The notes: generated by a model not told the origin, from the sequence alone. A DNA stretch of 64,000 nt from DRPG01 sp964655065 (GCA_964655065.1 CAZZLC010000018.1:58386-122385), one strand, 5' to 3'. Shown: positions 1 to 8,501, numbered from the stretch's first letter. Program-made: numbers and translations.

Positions 1-485
1 GCATGAAGGCCGGAGATTTCCACAAGGAGTACGAGGCACTGGTTCGGGGTCAGGTGCCCTGGAGCCGCAGGATGCTCCAATTCCCCATTGGACCTGCTTC
101 AGGACCCATCAGAATACAGATGGCTGTCCGGGAAGATGGTCTTCCTTCCACAACAGACGTCCGGGTGCTCGAGCGTGGGCCATGTCTCACGCGTGTTCAG
201 TGCATTCTTCACACGGGGAGGACCCACCAGATTCGCGTCCACCTGGCCGCGGTCGGCTACCCGCTCCTGGGCGATCGGCTTTATGGTGTTTCGTCTGATG
301 TTTTTATCCGATCGCTCGAACCGGGCGGTCGCGACGCCGTCGTCGAGGCCACGGGAGCGGAACGCCACGCACTGCATCACCGAAGAGTGCGCTTCCGTCA
401 CCCGAGCTCTGGGTCCTGGCTCGAGATCGAGGCACCTGTGCCACGAGACTTTCAGATCTGGTGGACCTCCAGAAATCGTGAGTAA
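1..485 (+). CDS. RluA-family pseudouridine synthase, C-terminal part (cut by window edge)
   Basis: This is the C-terminal part of an RNA pseudouridine synthase of the RluA/RluC/RluD family, which isomerises specific uridines in rRNA or tRNA. The visible 160 residues begin with a K-x-Y-x-A-L-V-x-G stretch that normally lies in the middle of the catalytic domain. They contain the diagnostic motif HTGRTHQIRVHLAAVGYPLLGD (first 20: HTGRTHQIRVHLAAVGYPLL) near residues 70-90. The HRLDxxTSG motif with the catalytic Asp must lie upstream of position 1, so the gene is truncated by the window and not necessarily broken. An ATG at position 3 is in frame but is unlikely to be the real start. Base composition is lower in GC than in the genes after 1114. 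The gene is followed by an AT-rich stretch and no neighbour shares its strand until 4667. Family assignment is confident; the target nucleotide cannot be told. Confidence 0.85.
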   Translation, partial: MKAGDFHKEYEALVRGQVPWSRRMLQFPIGPASGPIRIQMAVREDGLPSTTDVRVLERGPCLTRVQCILHTGRTHQIRVHLAAVGYPLLGDRLYGVSSDVFIRSLEPGGRDAVVEATGAERHALHHRRVRFRHPSSGSWLEIEAPVPRDFQIWWTSRNRE

Positions 486-1113
486 CTATCTGCGGAGCTT
501 GCATTATCAATCAGAATAGATCTCCATAAAGTATGTTAAAGAGTCGTAATAAAGGTGCCATAGTATCTAACCTACGTATCCGGCGCGCGGTCTTTGATGA
601 GCGATTGCTCAACACAGAGACCAACGCACGCTGATTGAGGGTCCCAACATTGTGAGCGATGTCTGATAATGTAGTTGACAGCTATATTATGGGCGATAAC
701 CGCCTGTGATCACGGTTGAGCCTTGCTCCGACGACATGGGTATTTCAATTCTTTCGATGAATCAGGTTCACGGATATCTGGTGTGGATAGAGAGATGAAC
801 AAACATGCAGTATTTTTGGTGAACGTGCTCATGCATTGGAAGGATGTCACAAAGACATTCGAAGTAGGATGTATAGACATCGTTCAATGAAAATTCGGTG
901 GAACACAGTCATGTCATATACAATTATGTATATTAAATATATGAGTTATTAACTTGGTTATGGGTCCACGCGAACCGTCACGGAGTCGATGTCGGAGTGT
1001 TCCACGGGGAACGTCGATGTCTCCACAGCAGTCTTTCGATTGCAGTGCTTGATGGAACCACGTCTTCCCAACGTCCTCGAGGGTTCGTTGGCCAGTGGCT
1101 CGCGATCGTGTAG
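486..1113. other. AT-rich intergenic patch, no convincing gene
   Basis: About 630 bases with clearly lower GC than the rest of the window, most extreme around 905-950 where there are runs such as TATATTAAATATA. GC rises again from about 960. No open frame has codon use like the neighbours. The best small frame is at 795-890 on the plus strand (31 codons, ATG after GAGAG), with no recognisable product. A TTGACA hexamer sits at 675-680, but no good -10 box follows at normal spacing. I see no tRNA, no transposase motif and no inverted repeats flanking it. The patch separates the pseudouridine synthase from the minus-strand hydrolase gene, whose end at 1114 lies inside normal GC. It may be a remnant of foreign DNA or a regulatory spacer. 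Confidence 0.5.
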
Positions 1114-1965
1114 TCACATGGAGCCAATCGGTACCGATTGATCCAGGAAAGAGAGGTACGCTTGCTGGACTGTCGAGGAGGCGACTGGCAAACAATGCCC
1201 GTGCGTCCAGCCTTCTGCGAGTATCGACTCTTGTTCTGCGAACCGGTCTCGCACCCTGAAGGCAGATACTTCCTCTGGAATCACCCGATCAGCGCTAGAA
1301 TGGACGATGAGAGTCGGGACGCCAACCAATGGGGCACGCGCCTCGGTGTCGAACGGGTGCCTCAGCATCCAGTCCACCGGATGAAGCGGAGCGTAGCGTT
1401 TGGCCACTGCCCGCATCGAGCGAAACGTCGATTCGAGCACGAGCGAAGCGGGGTTCCGTCGTTCGGCGAGGTGAGCCGCGACGGCGCCACCCAGGGAACG
1501 GCCGTGGAGGACGATGTGAGCTGGGTCGTACCCCGCGGAGAGCGCCCAGTCCCAGAAGGCTTCGGCGTCGCGTACCAGACCAACTTCGGTCGGCGAGCCG
1601 AGCGAACCCGGGTACCCTCGATAGGCGAGCACGGCGACATCCCAGTCGTGGTTCACGAGCAGGCGGTGTAGCGGGATGTTCCCGGCCACGGTCTCTGCAT
1701 TCCCCGGGAAGTAGAGTACGAGTCTGCGGCCGGTTCCTTGGTAGTGCCAACCGTAGAGTTGCACGTGGTCCGAGGTCTCGATCTCGATAGGCGTGGCGCC
1801 GACCTCGCGCGCCCCGAGGTCTAGAGACTCGCGGCTGATGCCGCCTGGGGCGGGGAACAGGAGCGGCTCTTGCAGAGACCAGAGCAGTGCCCCGTAGCCG
1901 ACGTAGAAGCCCAGGGCGGTCCCTCCTACGTTCCAGGCACCCCAGCGCAACCACGATGTGTTCAC
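1114..1965 (-). CDS. Membrane-anchored alpha/beta hydrolase (ABHD13/Bem46-like)
   Basis: A 283-residue serine hydrolase of the alpha/beta fold. Residues 10-32 form a probable N-terminal signal anchor. The core shows the oxyanion-loop-like YFPGNAE (85-91) and the RGYPGSLGSPTE motif (116-127) seen in Bem46/ABHD13 proteins. The nucleophile elbow is GRSLGG with Ser157, the acid is probably Asp226 in HSSADRVIP, and the base is His255 or His257 in GWTHGH. The substrate is unknown; relatives act on small esters or lipids, probably at the membrane face. The start is GTG at 1965, overlapping the upstream dikinase-like gene stop by GTGA (1962-1965), so translation is probably coupled and the two should work together. 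Length is normal for the family. The fold and catalytic residues are clear; the role is inference. Confidence 0.8.
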   Translation of the reverse strand: MNTSWLRWGAWNVGGTALGFYVGYGALLWSLQEPLLFPAPGGISRESLDLGAREVGATPIEIETSDHVQLYGWHYQGTGRRLVLYFPGNAETVAGNIPLHRLLVNHDWDVAVLAYRGYPGSLGSPTEVGLVRDAEAFWDWALSAGYDPAHIVLHGRSLGGAVAAHLAERRNPASLVLESTFRSMRAVAKRYAPLHPVDWMLRHPFDTEARAPLVGVPTLIVHSSADRVIPEEVSAFRVRDRFAEQESILAEGWTHGHCLPVASSTVQQAYLSFLDQSVPIGSM

Positions 1966-4580
1966 GACGTCTCCGGAGGTTCGTCTCCATGGACCCAGAG
2001 GAGCCCGCGATGGCCATCTACGGTCACCCAGTCCCCGTCCCGCAGCTGACGAGTGGCATCGTCGATGTTCACCACAGCCGGGACCCCGTATTCTCGGGCG
2101 AGCACCGCGCCGTGGGAGAGCACGCTCCCCAGCTCCAGGACCAAACCGCCCACGTGCTGAAAGAGCGAGGTCCAGCCAGGATCCACGGCCCGCGTGACAA
2201 GAATGTCGCCGCGCTGAAGGCGGCTACCCTCGTCCACTCGGTGGATGACGCGGACCTGGCCACAGGCCCGGCCGGCGGAGATCCCGAGGCCCTGGAGGCG
2301 CAGTGAATCTCGATCTCGAAGCGCGGGGTCGTCATCGTCCACGAGAAACGTGGGGGGGTCAGCGAGAGCGAAGCGGGCTTGCTCCGCCTCGCGTTGGCGG
2401 ACCACGTCCAGCAGATCTTGGCCCACCTCCGACGTGAGCGACGCCGCTCGGAGCTCTGGCCACGTCAGCATCGACACGTCTCCAGCTTTCTCGAGCACCC
2501 CTCGTCGTTCGAGTCCCGCGCCCAAGCGGAGGAGCGTCGCTCGAACAGCGGAGAGCAGGTGGTCGAACCAGAACCGCTGATTCTCGCGAAGCAGCAGGTA
2601 GGTTCGGGTCCTCTCGATTACGAAGGCCACCCACTGGTGCTGCCACCCCCGCAGCTCTCGGTCTACAATCTCCAAGGCCTCTGCGAACCTTGCCTCTCGC
2701 TCGTCGCTCCGTGAACGCGGCGATGACGTGCTCTCTCCCGACCTGAGGGCCCGAAGCAAGGGGGTGAGTCGAGAGGGATCCGTGGACCAACGGGGCGTCA
2801 TGATCTCCCAGCTGGCTTCTGCACGATGCCCGAATCGTTCGAGGAACTGTCGCAGCGCCTGTTCGAAAGGACCGCGGCGGGGAGAACCTGCGGCCAGCGC
2901 GTCCAGATCGGTTTCGGTGGCGGTCTGCGCCAGGTCGTACAAGGCCTGGTTGGTGCTCGTAGTCAGGTTTCCGGCTGGTGAGACCGCGAGTGACTGAACC
3001 AACCTCGGGTGCTGAGGCAGCGTGGTGGCCAGCGCGCCCTCGAGCAACTGCCAGAAGATGTTCGCGAAGAGCAGGCTACAGATGTGGATCCCGATGTACT
3101 CGCGGATCCACGCCTGCTGGGTCTCGGCCAGCTCAATCAGCGCTCGCGGTTCGTCGGTGCGCGCCTGAAGGTCCGGGAGCGCTGCGGAGAGACGATCGAC
3201 GAACCGTTGCCACTGCCGGGGATTGGTGAGCGGGTTGAACTCGAAGCGTCGCCAGCGCTGCTCCCGCACCACCTGGCGAAGGATCGATGCGTAGACGGTG
3301 AGGTCCGGGGCGACCGCGAAGCGCTTCTGCCAGGCTCGCTCCTCCTCGGGGGGGATCAGCTCCATCATGAAGCGCGGACTTGGCGTTCCGGGGAGCTTGA
3401 ACGCGAGGTGCCGGAAGACCGTGGTGTTGAGGTACGGACGCCCCTGGATCAGCTTCAGCGGTGGTCCGCCGCCCAGGTGTGCGTTCTGCGCGTCGTCGAA
3501 CTCGATGAACCAGGAGAAGATCGGGGCGAGGATCGACCAGGCCAGAGGAGTCGCTGGCTGGGGCCAGCGCTCGCCGATGAACCGCCTGGTCCACAGAACG
3601 CTCTGTGAGCGTGGGGACCCCGTGGCGGTAATTGGCCTGGCTTGCAGGACGAAGAAGCGTCCGTCCTTCGTGCGGGCCCACTCGACGTCCTGGGGCTCGC
3701 CGAACGCGGCTTCGAGCCGCAGTCCCATGCGACACAGTCGAATGACCTGATTTCGCTCGAGGGTGCGTCGGTGCACGAGCGCCGAAGGGGTGGGCTCGCG
3801 TACCGTGAACCCACCGAGGGCTCCCACGACCCGCTCGCGTAGAGGGGGGAGCTCCTCGTCGACGATCCTCACCCGAACCCGCTCGGCCATCGGGCCCAGC
3901 AGGCCGGGCCAGCGGCGCGGTCGCCTCACGAGGTACCAGTGAGGCGCGAGCTGCCCGCTCACCAAGCCCTCACCGAGTCCCCAAACCGCCTCCACCACCA
4001 TCTCGCGCCACGAGCCGTTCAGCGGGTTCACGGTGAACAGGACGCCAGAGCACTCTGGCTCGACCATCTGCTGGAGCAGGACAGCGATGGAGCCGGGCGC
4101 TGGTCCCGTCGAGCCCCGATAGGCGAGCGCTCTTGGTGCGTAGAGGCTCGCCCAGCACCTTCGAATCGCGTCGACGACTCCGTCCGGGGGGACCGAGAGG
4201 TTCGTCGTGAGCTGGCCGGCGAAGGAGCGTTCACGACCGTCCTCGTCGATCGCCGACGAGCGCACCGCGAGGCGCGGACCCAGGGCGTGGGCGCGTGTCG
4301 TCCACGCGTCGACGAGGTCCTGGCCGACGGGCATCTCCAGGATGGCTTCGTGCAGGGACGCGGCCACCTCGGCGTCGTGTACCGCACGCTGGCTTCGCTT
4401 CCACAGGTCGGCTTCCCGCAGCGCGCGCTCGAACGTCGTGGTGGGGATCACGGCACCAGGAGGAACCGGGAAGCCCTCGCGCGCGAGTCGGCCGAGGGAT
4501 GCCGCCTTGGCGCCCACCCGATCAGCGTCGTCGAGGGTGAGGTCGGCCAGATAGAGCAGCGGCGCTGGCCGGTCGTCCAC
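1962..4580 (-). CDS. PEP-synthase-like phosphotransferase with rifampin-phosphotransferase architecture
   Basis: A protein of about 872 residues with an N-terminal pyruvate-phosphate-dikinase ATP-grasp domain (about the first 330 residues, including a GAKAASLGRL start and an ARPIT end). A helical middle region follows, then a C-terminal swivelling His domain with LELGSVLSHGAVLAREYGVP, whose His should carry the phosphate. True PEP synthase and PPDK have an additional C-terminal PEP/pyruvate TIM barrel, which is absent here. The order ATP-grasp, middle substrate domain, His domain and the length of about 870 match rifampin phosphotransferase and its many uncharacterised relatives. An in-frame ATG lies at 4628, but GTG at 4580 has GGGAGG seven bases upstream and is preferred. 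The gene is translationally coupled to the downstream hydrolase. It may phosphorylate a small molecule or antibiotic; the substrate cannot be read from sequence. Confidence 0.8.
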   Translation of the reverse strand: MDDRPAPLLYLADLTLDDADRVGAKAASLGRLAREGFPVPPGAVIPTTTFERALREADLWKRSQRAVHDAEVAASLHEAILEMPVGQDLVDAWTTRAHALGPRLAVRSSAIDEDGRERSFAGQLTTNLSVPPDGVVDAIRRCWASLYAPRALAYRGSTGPAPGSIAVLLQQMVEPECSGVLFTVNPLNGSWREMVVEAVWGLGEGLVSGQLAPHWYLVRRPRRWPGLLGPMAERVRVRIVDEELPPLRERVVGALGGFTVREPTPSALVHRRTLERNQVIRLCRMGLRLEAAFGEPQDVEWARTKDGRFFVLQARPITATGSPRSQSVLWTRRFIGERWPQPATPLAWSILAPIFSWFIEFDDAQNAHLGGGPPLKLIQGRPYLNTTVFRHLAFKLPGTPSPRFMMELIPPEEERAWQKRFAVAPDLTVYASILRQVVREQRWRRFEFNPLTNPRQWQRFVDRLSAALPDLQARTDEPRALIELAETQQAWIREYIGIHICSLLFANIFWQLLEGALATTLPQHPRLVQSLAVSPAGNLTTSTNQALYDLAQTATETDLDALAAGSPRRGPFEQALRQFLERFGHRAEASWEIMTPRWSTDPSRLTPLLRALRSGESTSSPRSRSDEREARFAEALEIVDRELRGWQHQWVAFVIERTRTYLLLRENQRFWFDHLLSAVRATLLRLGAGLERRGVLEKAGDVSMLTWPELRAASLTSEVGQDLLDVVRQREAEQARFALADPPTFLVDDDDPALRDRDSLRLQGLGISAGRACGQVRVIHRVDEGSRLQRGDILVTRAVDPGWTSLFQHVGGLVLELGSVLSHGAVLAREYGVPAVVNIDDATRQLRDGDWVTVDGHRGLLWVHGDEPPETS

Positions 4581-4654
4581 GAGGAGGCCTCCCTCGGAGG
4601 GGTATGCCGCGGACCGGAACCTGGGCAACTACCGACGTACGGCGTCGGTTGCAC

Positions 4655-4660
4655 TACAAT
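4655..4660 (+). promoter_or_regulatory. Candidate -10 box of a leaderless promoter
   Basis: TACAAT lies exactly six bases before the ATG at 4667, and there is no Shine-Dalgarno sequence in between. Transcription would therefore begin at or next to the start codon. The -35 region (about 4632-4637, ccgacg) matches TTGACA weakly. The same arrangement recurs before 41859 and 48465. Confidence 0.45.
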
Positions 4661-4666
4661 GCTCGC

Positions 4667-6106
4667 ATGTCCAGCAACCTCGAGCCACAGATTCAGCGCC
4701 TCGCGGAGGCGATCTTCCAGTTGGGGCGCATCAACCCCTTTTCCGACGCTCGCGCGCAGTGGGAACGCGAAGCGCTCGGCGAGGACGAGGCCTCTGACGT
4801 GCGGGCTGCGCTCGCCGAGGTCGCCGACGAGCTCGCCGACTACCTTCGCCAGATCCTGTCCCGCCAGGCCGCGACGCCTCGAGAGCGCGAATGGTACGCG
4901 GGCGTCGTGTTCTATACGCTCCGGCAGCGATACCGGAGCGCGCTCGTCGAGTCCTGGGAGGCGCGTGCCGGCGACGGCGAGCCGCCGCCGCCGCTCACCG
5001 TCTATGACGACTTCTTGCGTGACTACGAAGGCTACTTTCGGGTGTGTGGTCCGCCGATGCCCGAGGTGGAGACCGCCGCCCACCTGTTCGCGTGCGCCGA
5101 CCAGATCGCGCGCACCGAACAGGCCCTCGACTCTTCGATGGTCGGCGACTCCTTGCCCGTTCGTCGACTCCGGGCGGCCGTGTGGCAGTCCGTGTTCACC
5201 TTCGACGCCCTGCGGCACCGTCGATTCCTGTACAAGGCCCTCGAGCGCGCCCCCATACTGGTGCGCTCCCCGGCTGGCGCCGAGGGTCGAGCCGTGGCCG
5301 AGGCGATCGGGACGAGTCGTTACCTCGCCTTCGACCCCGACGTACGGCGGTTCGAGCCGGGTCCCCAGGTCGAGACCGTGCCCCTCGCCACCACCCACAC
5401 CTTCGACGTCTCCCTGTACGGACAGCATCGCGTCGGGGCGGGGGCGTTCGGCAGCGCCGGGCGCGGGACCGTCGTGCTCGAGGATCTCGAGATGCTTCCC
5501 GCCATCGAGCAGCGTGAGCTCGCACGCGTCGTCGAGACGCGACGGTTCCGTCCGGTCGGCGCTCCGGCCGACGAGATCTTCGAGGGTCGCATCGTCTGCA
5601 CGACCCAGGTCGACATCGGGGCAGAAGTCGCGTCCGGCAGCTTCGATCGGACGCTGTTCCTCCATCTGAGGGGCGACACCGTGGTCGTGCCGACCCTCCG
5701 CGAGCGACTCGACGATGACAAGGCCGAGCTGCACGAGCTGGTACGCCGAACGCTCACGAACACCATTCCGGAGCTCTACCTCGACGACGTCGCACAGGAG
5801 GTCCACGACCAGATCGTCAAGGGCCGGGGCAACGACTGGCCCTGGCCGGGGAACCTGCTCGAGTTGCAGCAGTGTGTCCGCATGGTCCTGATCGAAGGAC
5901 GTTGCGTGAGCCCGGACGCCAACTCGCGCATGCCCTCCCCTGCCGGCCGTTTCGTCGCCCTGGAGCAGGGCAACATGTCGCTTGCCGAGGTCGCCTACCA
6001 GTACTGTCGACACGTGTGGGAGCTTCAGGGCACCTACAAGGCAGCCGCGGAGGTCCTGGGCATCGACTGGCGCACGGTGAAGAACTACGTCGAGGCGGCG
6101 GGGTAG
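4667..6106 (+). CDS. Degenerate sigma54-activator-like AAA+/Fis regulator
   Basis: A 479-residue protein laid out like a bacterial enhancer-binding protein: a unique N-terminal region (1 to about 190), an AAA+-like core (about 195-410) and a C-terminal Fis-type helix-turn-helix (about 439-476, YKAAAEVLGIDWRTVKNYVE). Landmarks are the post-core PTLRERLDDD (342-351), WPWPGNLLEL (391-400) and the Walker-B-like VVLEDLEMLP (269-278). The ATPase is badly altered. The Walker A position reads SPAGAEGRAV (201-210), with no Lys. The GAFTGA loop that contacts sigma54 is missing and shortened between SLYGQ and GRGTVVLEDL. It is therefore unlikely to hydrolyse ATP or open sigma54 promoters, and may instead be a DNA-binding repressor, scaffold or sigma70-type regulator. 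The start at M4667 is preferred over the longer frame from 4604. It is divergent from the dikinase-like gene. Confidence 0.75.
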   Translation: MSSNLEPQIQRLAEAIFQLGRINPFSDARAQWEREALGEDEASDVRAALAEVADELADYLRQILSRQAATPREREWYAGVVFYTLRQRYRSALVESWEARAGDGEPPPPLTVYDDFLRDYEGYFRVCGPPMPEVETAAHLFACADQIARTEQALDSSMVGDSLPVRRLRAAVWQSVFTFDALRHRRFLYKALERAPILVRSPAGAEGRAVAEAIGTSRYLAFDPDVRRFEPGPQVETVPLATTHTFDVSLYGQHRVGAGAFGSAGRGTVVLEDLEMLPAIEQRELARVVETRRFRPVGAPADEIFEGRIVCTTQVDIGAEVASGSFDRTLFLHLRGDTVVVPTLRERLDDDKAELHELVRRTLTNTIPELYLDDVAQEVHDQIVKGRGNDWPWPGNLLELQQCVRMVLIEGRCVSPDANSRMPSPAGRFVALEQGNMSLAEVAYQYCRHVWELQGTYKAAAEVLGIDWRTVKNYVEAAG

Positions 6107-6110
6107 CGCC

Positions 6111-7523
6111 TCAGAACTGGAAGTACACGAAGTCCTGGAGCGTGGTCCGGTAGAACAGGGCCATGCAAGCGATCAGCGCGGCCCACGTCGTCGTTTGGAC
6201 CGGCAGGAACCACGGCGCCGCCTTGACCCGCGGGACCACCCTCGTCACGATGAGCCACTGGGCGACGAGGGGCGCACAGCCCGCCAGGGTGACCGCGACG
6301 ACGATCGTAGCGGCGACTACGTCGTCGTCGGTTCCCGACCACGGCCAGCGGGTGAAGTGAGAGAGAAGCCTCTCGGTGTGGGTCTCACGGAACAACAACG
6401 AGCCCGGTAGGCCGACCAGGACGAGGTGCCCTGCGATCAGCGCACCATCCAGCCAAGGGCGGGCTCCCCTCGGGGGCAGTCGGCGGGCGACGAGTCCGTA
6501 GGCGATCACGAGCGCGCCGTGGAACAGTCCGAAGACGACGAAGTTCCAGGATGGTCCGTGCCACAAGCCGATCAACACGAAGGTTGTCAGCGTCGCCAGC
6601 GCGAAGCGCACCCGGCTCGAGCCTCGGTCACCGACCAGTGGTCCGAGAACGTAGTCGCGCAGCCAGGTGGACAACGAGATGTGCCAGCGCTGCCAGAACT
6701 CGATGGTCGTGCGGGCGAGGAACGGCGCCCGGAAGTTCAGCGACAGGTCGAAGCCGAGGAGCCGGGCCGAGCCGCGTGCCATGTCCGTGTAGCCAGAGAA
6801 GTCGGCGTAGATCTGGATCATGAATGCGAAAGAAGCCGCCCACACCAGGATGGGAGCCGGGTTGTCGAGGACGAACACCTTGTCGACGTATGGCGCGAGG
6901 GAGTCGGCGATCACGAGCTTCTTGAAGCCGCCCCATAGCGCCAGAGCAACTCCATCTCGCGCGCGCTCGAGCGTCAGGGAGCGCGGTGACTCGATCTGCG
7001 GGAGCAGGCGACCAGCCCGCTCGATCGGCCCTGCGACGAGCTGGGCGAAGAAGCTGACGTACAGGACGTAGTCGACGAAGCGAGTGCGGGGCTCGAGCTC
7101 CCCTCGAGCCACGTCGATGGTGTAGCCCATCGTCTGGAAGGTGTAGAAGCTGATCCCCACCGGGAGCACGATCGAGAGCACCGCCGCGTCCAGCTCGAGC
7201 CCCACGGCCCTGCCTGCCGCGACGAAGCTGCCGACGAAGAAGCCGGCGTACTTGAAGTACGCGAGGAGCCCGAGGTTCGCGACCACGGAGACTGCAACCG
7301 CGAGCCTTCCCCACGCCGGACGGCGGGCGATGACGAGACCCAGCGTGAAGTCGACGACGGCCGAGCCGTACATCAGCAGCAGGAACCAGGGGTGGACCCA
7401 GCCGTAGAAGACTGCGCTCGCCGCGACCAGCCACGCGTTCTGGCTGCGCACCTCGCGAAGGGCCCAGTAGACGACGAAGACGACGAGCAGGAAGACCGGG
7501 TAGACGGGCTGTACGAAGCTCAC
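6111..7523 (-). CDS. MBOAT-family O-acyltransferase (AlgI/DltB-like)
   Basis: A 470-residue polytopic membrane protein of the membrane-bound O-acyltransferase family, which moves acyl groups across or within the membrane onto polysaccharides or teichoic-type polymers. Family marks are FWQRWHISLSTWLRDYV at about 275-292, GLWHGPSWNFVVFGLFHG at about 320-337 with the presumed catalytic His, and FADFSGYTDMARG-like text before it. Length matches AlgI. The start is GTG at 7523, 15 bp after the HEAT-protein stop, so the two probably share a transcript. The usual partner (AlgJ/AlgX/SGNH-type transferase) is not adjacent, so the final acceptor is unknown. The gene ends 4 bp from the end of the convergent regulator gene. 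Family is confident; substrate is not. Confidence 0.88.
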   Translation of the reverse strand: MSFVQPVYPVFLLVVFVVYWALREVRSQNAWLVAASAVFYGWVHPWFLLLMYGSAVVDFTLGLVIARRPAWGRLAVAVSVVANLGLLAYFKYAGFFVGSFVAAGRAVGLELDAAVLSIVLPVGISFYTFQTMGYTIDVARGELEPRTRFVDYVLYVSFFAQLVAGPIERAGRLLPQIESPRSLTLERARDGVALALWGGFKKLVIADSLAPYVDKVFVLDNPAPILVWAASFAFMIQIYADFSGYTDMARGSARLLGFDLSLNFRAPFLARTTIEFWQRWHISLSTWLRDYVLGPLVGDRGSSRVRFALATLTTFVLIGLWHGPSWNFVVFGLFHGALVIAYGLVARRLPPRGARPWLDGALIAGHLVLVGLPGSLLFRETHTERLLSHFTRWPWSGTDDDVVAATIVVAVTLAGCAPLVAQWLIVTRVVPRVKAAPWFLPVQTTTWAALIACMALFYRTTLQDFVYFQF

Positions 7524-7538
7524 GTCACCGATCCGGGA

Positions 7539-8261
7539 TCACGCGGCGACGACGCGCTTCGTCCCGCCGTGGACCGCGTAGCCGTCGGGAAGGACCGCGC
7601 TGAACGCCTCCGGGTGTTCGACCGTCCAGCCGCGCTGCTGGAACACCTGCGCCACCCTGACGCGAAGACGGTTGGACTCCTCGTCGGGGTTGACCATCGC
7701 CTCCTCGAGCAGCGGACGAGCGGCGTCGTCCTGCGCGGAGACCATGACCTCGATCGCCGCGCAGCGGACGTTCTCGTCGAAGTCGCCCAGCATGGAGGCC
7801 GCCTTGTCGAGGTGTTCCCTGCGCGGATGCTCGACCAGCCAGACCAAGAGGTCGATCTTCTTCTGGGGCTTGAAGTCGTCCTTCTCGCGCTCGAGCGCCA
7901 GCACCTCGTACGCCTTCGTGATCGTGGCCTCGAGACCCAGCAGTTCCTGATGGATTCGAAGCGGAGACGCGATCTCGCGGCACTTCTTGAGGTGCCGGTC
8001 GAGTGGTCGCGACAGAGCCTCGGCGCCCGCCTGGACGAGCAGCGAGTAGACGAGGTCCTTCTCGTTGCGGTCCTTCAGCTGGTTCTCCAGCTTCATGTCG
8101 AAGCGCGTGAGCAGGGCCACCCAGGCCTTGGGCTTGTCGCGCTCGGCCAGCCATCGAGCGGCGTTCTCCCGATCCTCCGGCTGCGCGTCGCGGTTGGTGA
8201 GCGTGCGTTGCTCCTTGGCAATCCGCTGCTCCTCGGACAGGAAGATGTCGAAGATCCCCAC
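7539..8261 (-). CDS. HEAT-repeat-like helical protein
   Basis: A 240-residue soluble, all-helical, highly charged protein with no signal peptide. It contains HEAT-type helical pairs, most visible at about 165-205, where a DFDENVRCAAIEVMV segment is followed by an acidic DDAARPLLEEA helix. Similar small HEAT proteins of about 220-250 residues are common in myxobacteria and are thought to act as interaction scaffolds; the partner here is unknown. The start is GTG at 8261 behind a G-rich stretch (GGGGGG). The gene is followed 15 bp later by the MBOAT gene and is divergent from the tRNA-Leu promoter. A regulatory or assembly role for the acyltransferase is possible but is only inference from position. 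Confidence 0.7.
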   Translation of the reverse strand: MGIFDIFLSEEQRIAKEQRTLTNRDAQPEDRENAARWLAERDKPKAWVALLTRFDMKLENQLKDRNEKDLVYSLLVQAGAEALSRPLDRHLKKCREIASPLRIHQELLGLEATITKAYEVLALEREKDDFKPQKKIDLLVWLVEHPRREHLDKAASMLGDFDENVRCAAIEVMVSAQDDAARPLLEEAMVNPDEESNRLRVRVAQVFQQRGWTVEHPEAFSAVLPDGYAVHGGTKRVVAA

Positions 8262-8329
8262 AGGGGCCCCCCATTTCGCCCGTACCTATCCACCGCCGAG
8301 GGAGGGTCAAGCGGCAGCGTGACCCCACC

Positions 8330-8358
8330 TTGACGAGCTGATCGGCAGCGAATACCCA
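8330..8358 (+). promoter_or_regulatory. Sigma70-type promoter of tRNA-Leu
   Basis: TTGACG (8330-8335), a 17-base spacer, then TACCCA (8353-8358). Transcription would start near 8365, five bases before the mature tRNA end. This is the best -35/-10 pair seen in the window. Confidence 0.6.
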
Positions 8359-8369
8359 ATCAGGGTCAC

Positions 8370-8451
8370 GCGGAAGTGGCGGAATTGGTAGACGCGCAGG
8401 ATTCAGGATCCTGTGCCGCGAGGCGTGGGGGTTCGATTCCCCCCTTCCGCA
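8370..8451 (+). tRNA. tRNA-Leu, anticodon CAG
   Basis: An 82-nt class II tRNA. The acceptor stem is GCGGAAG (8370-8376) paired with CTTCCGC (8444-8450), with discriminator A8451. The D arm contains GGCGGAATTGGTAGACGC. The anticodon stem is CAGGA/TCCTG around the loop TTCAGGA, giving anticodon CAG, which reads CUG. A long variable arm is followed by the T arm GGGGGTTCGATTCCCCC. CCA is not encoded. A crotonase gene starts 50 bp downstream and may be co-transcribed. Confidence 0.96.
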
Positions 8452-8501
8452 TCTTCTCCGGTCCCCTACGCACGGCGCGAGGCAACCCGGGTGAGGAACC
8501 C

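Noticed and set aside
795..890. A 31-codon small gene in the AT-rich patch
   Set aside because: GAGAG before ATG is weak, there is no family match and no supporting neighbour. Kept only as a remark.
8376..8501. An in-frame extension of the crotonase gene back into the tRNA
   Set aside because: The first 42 residues are the translation of tRNA-Leu and its spacer. The ATG at 8502 has GAGGAA upstream and gives normal crotonase length.
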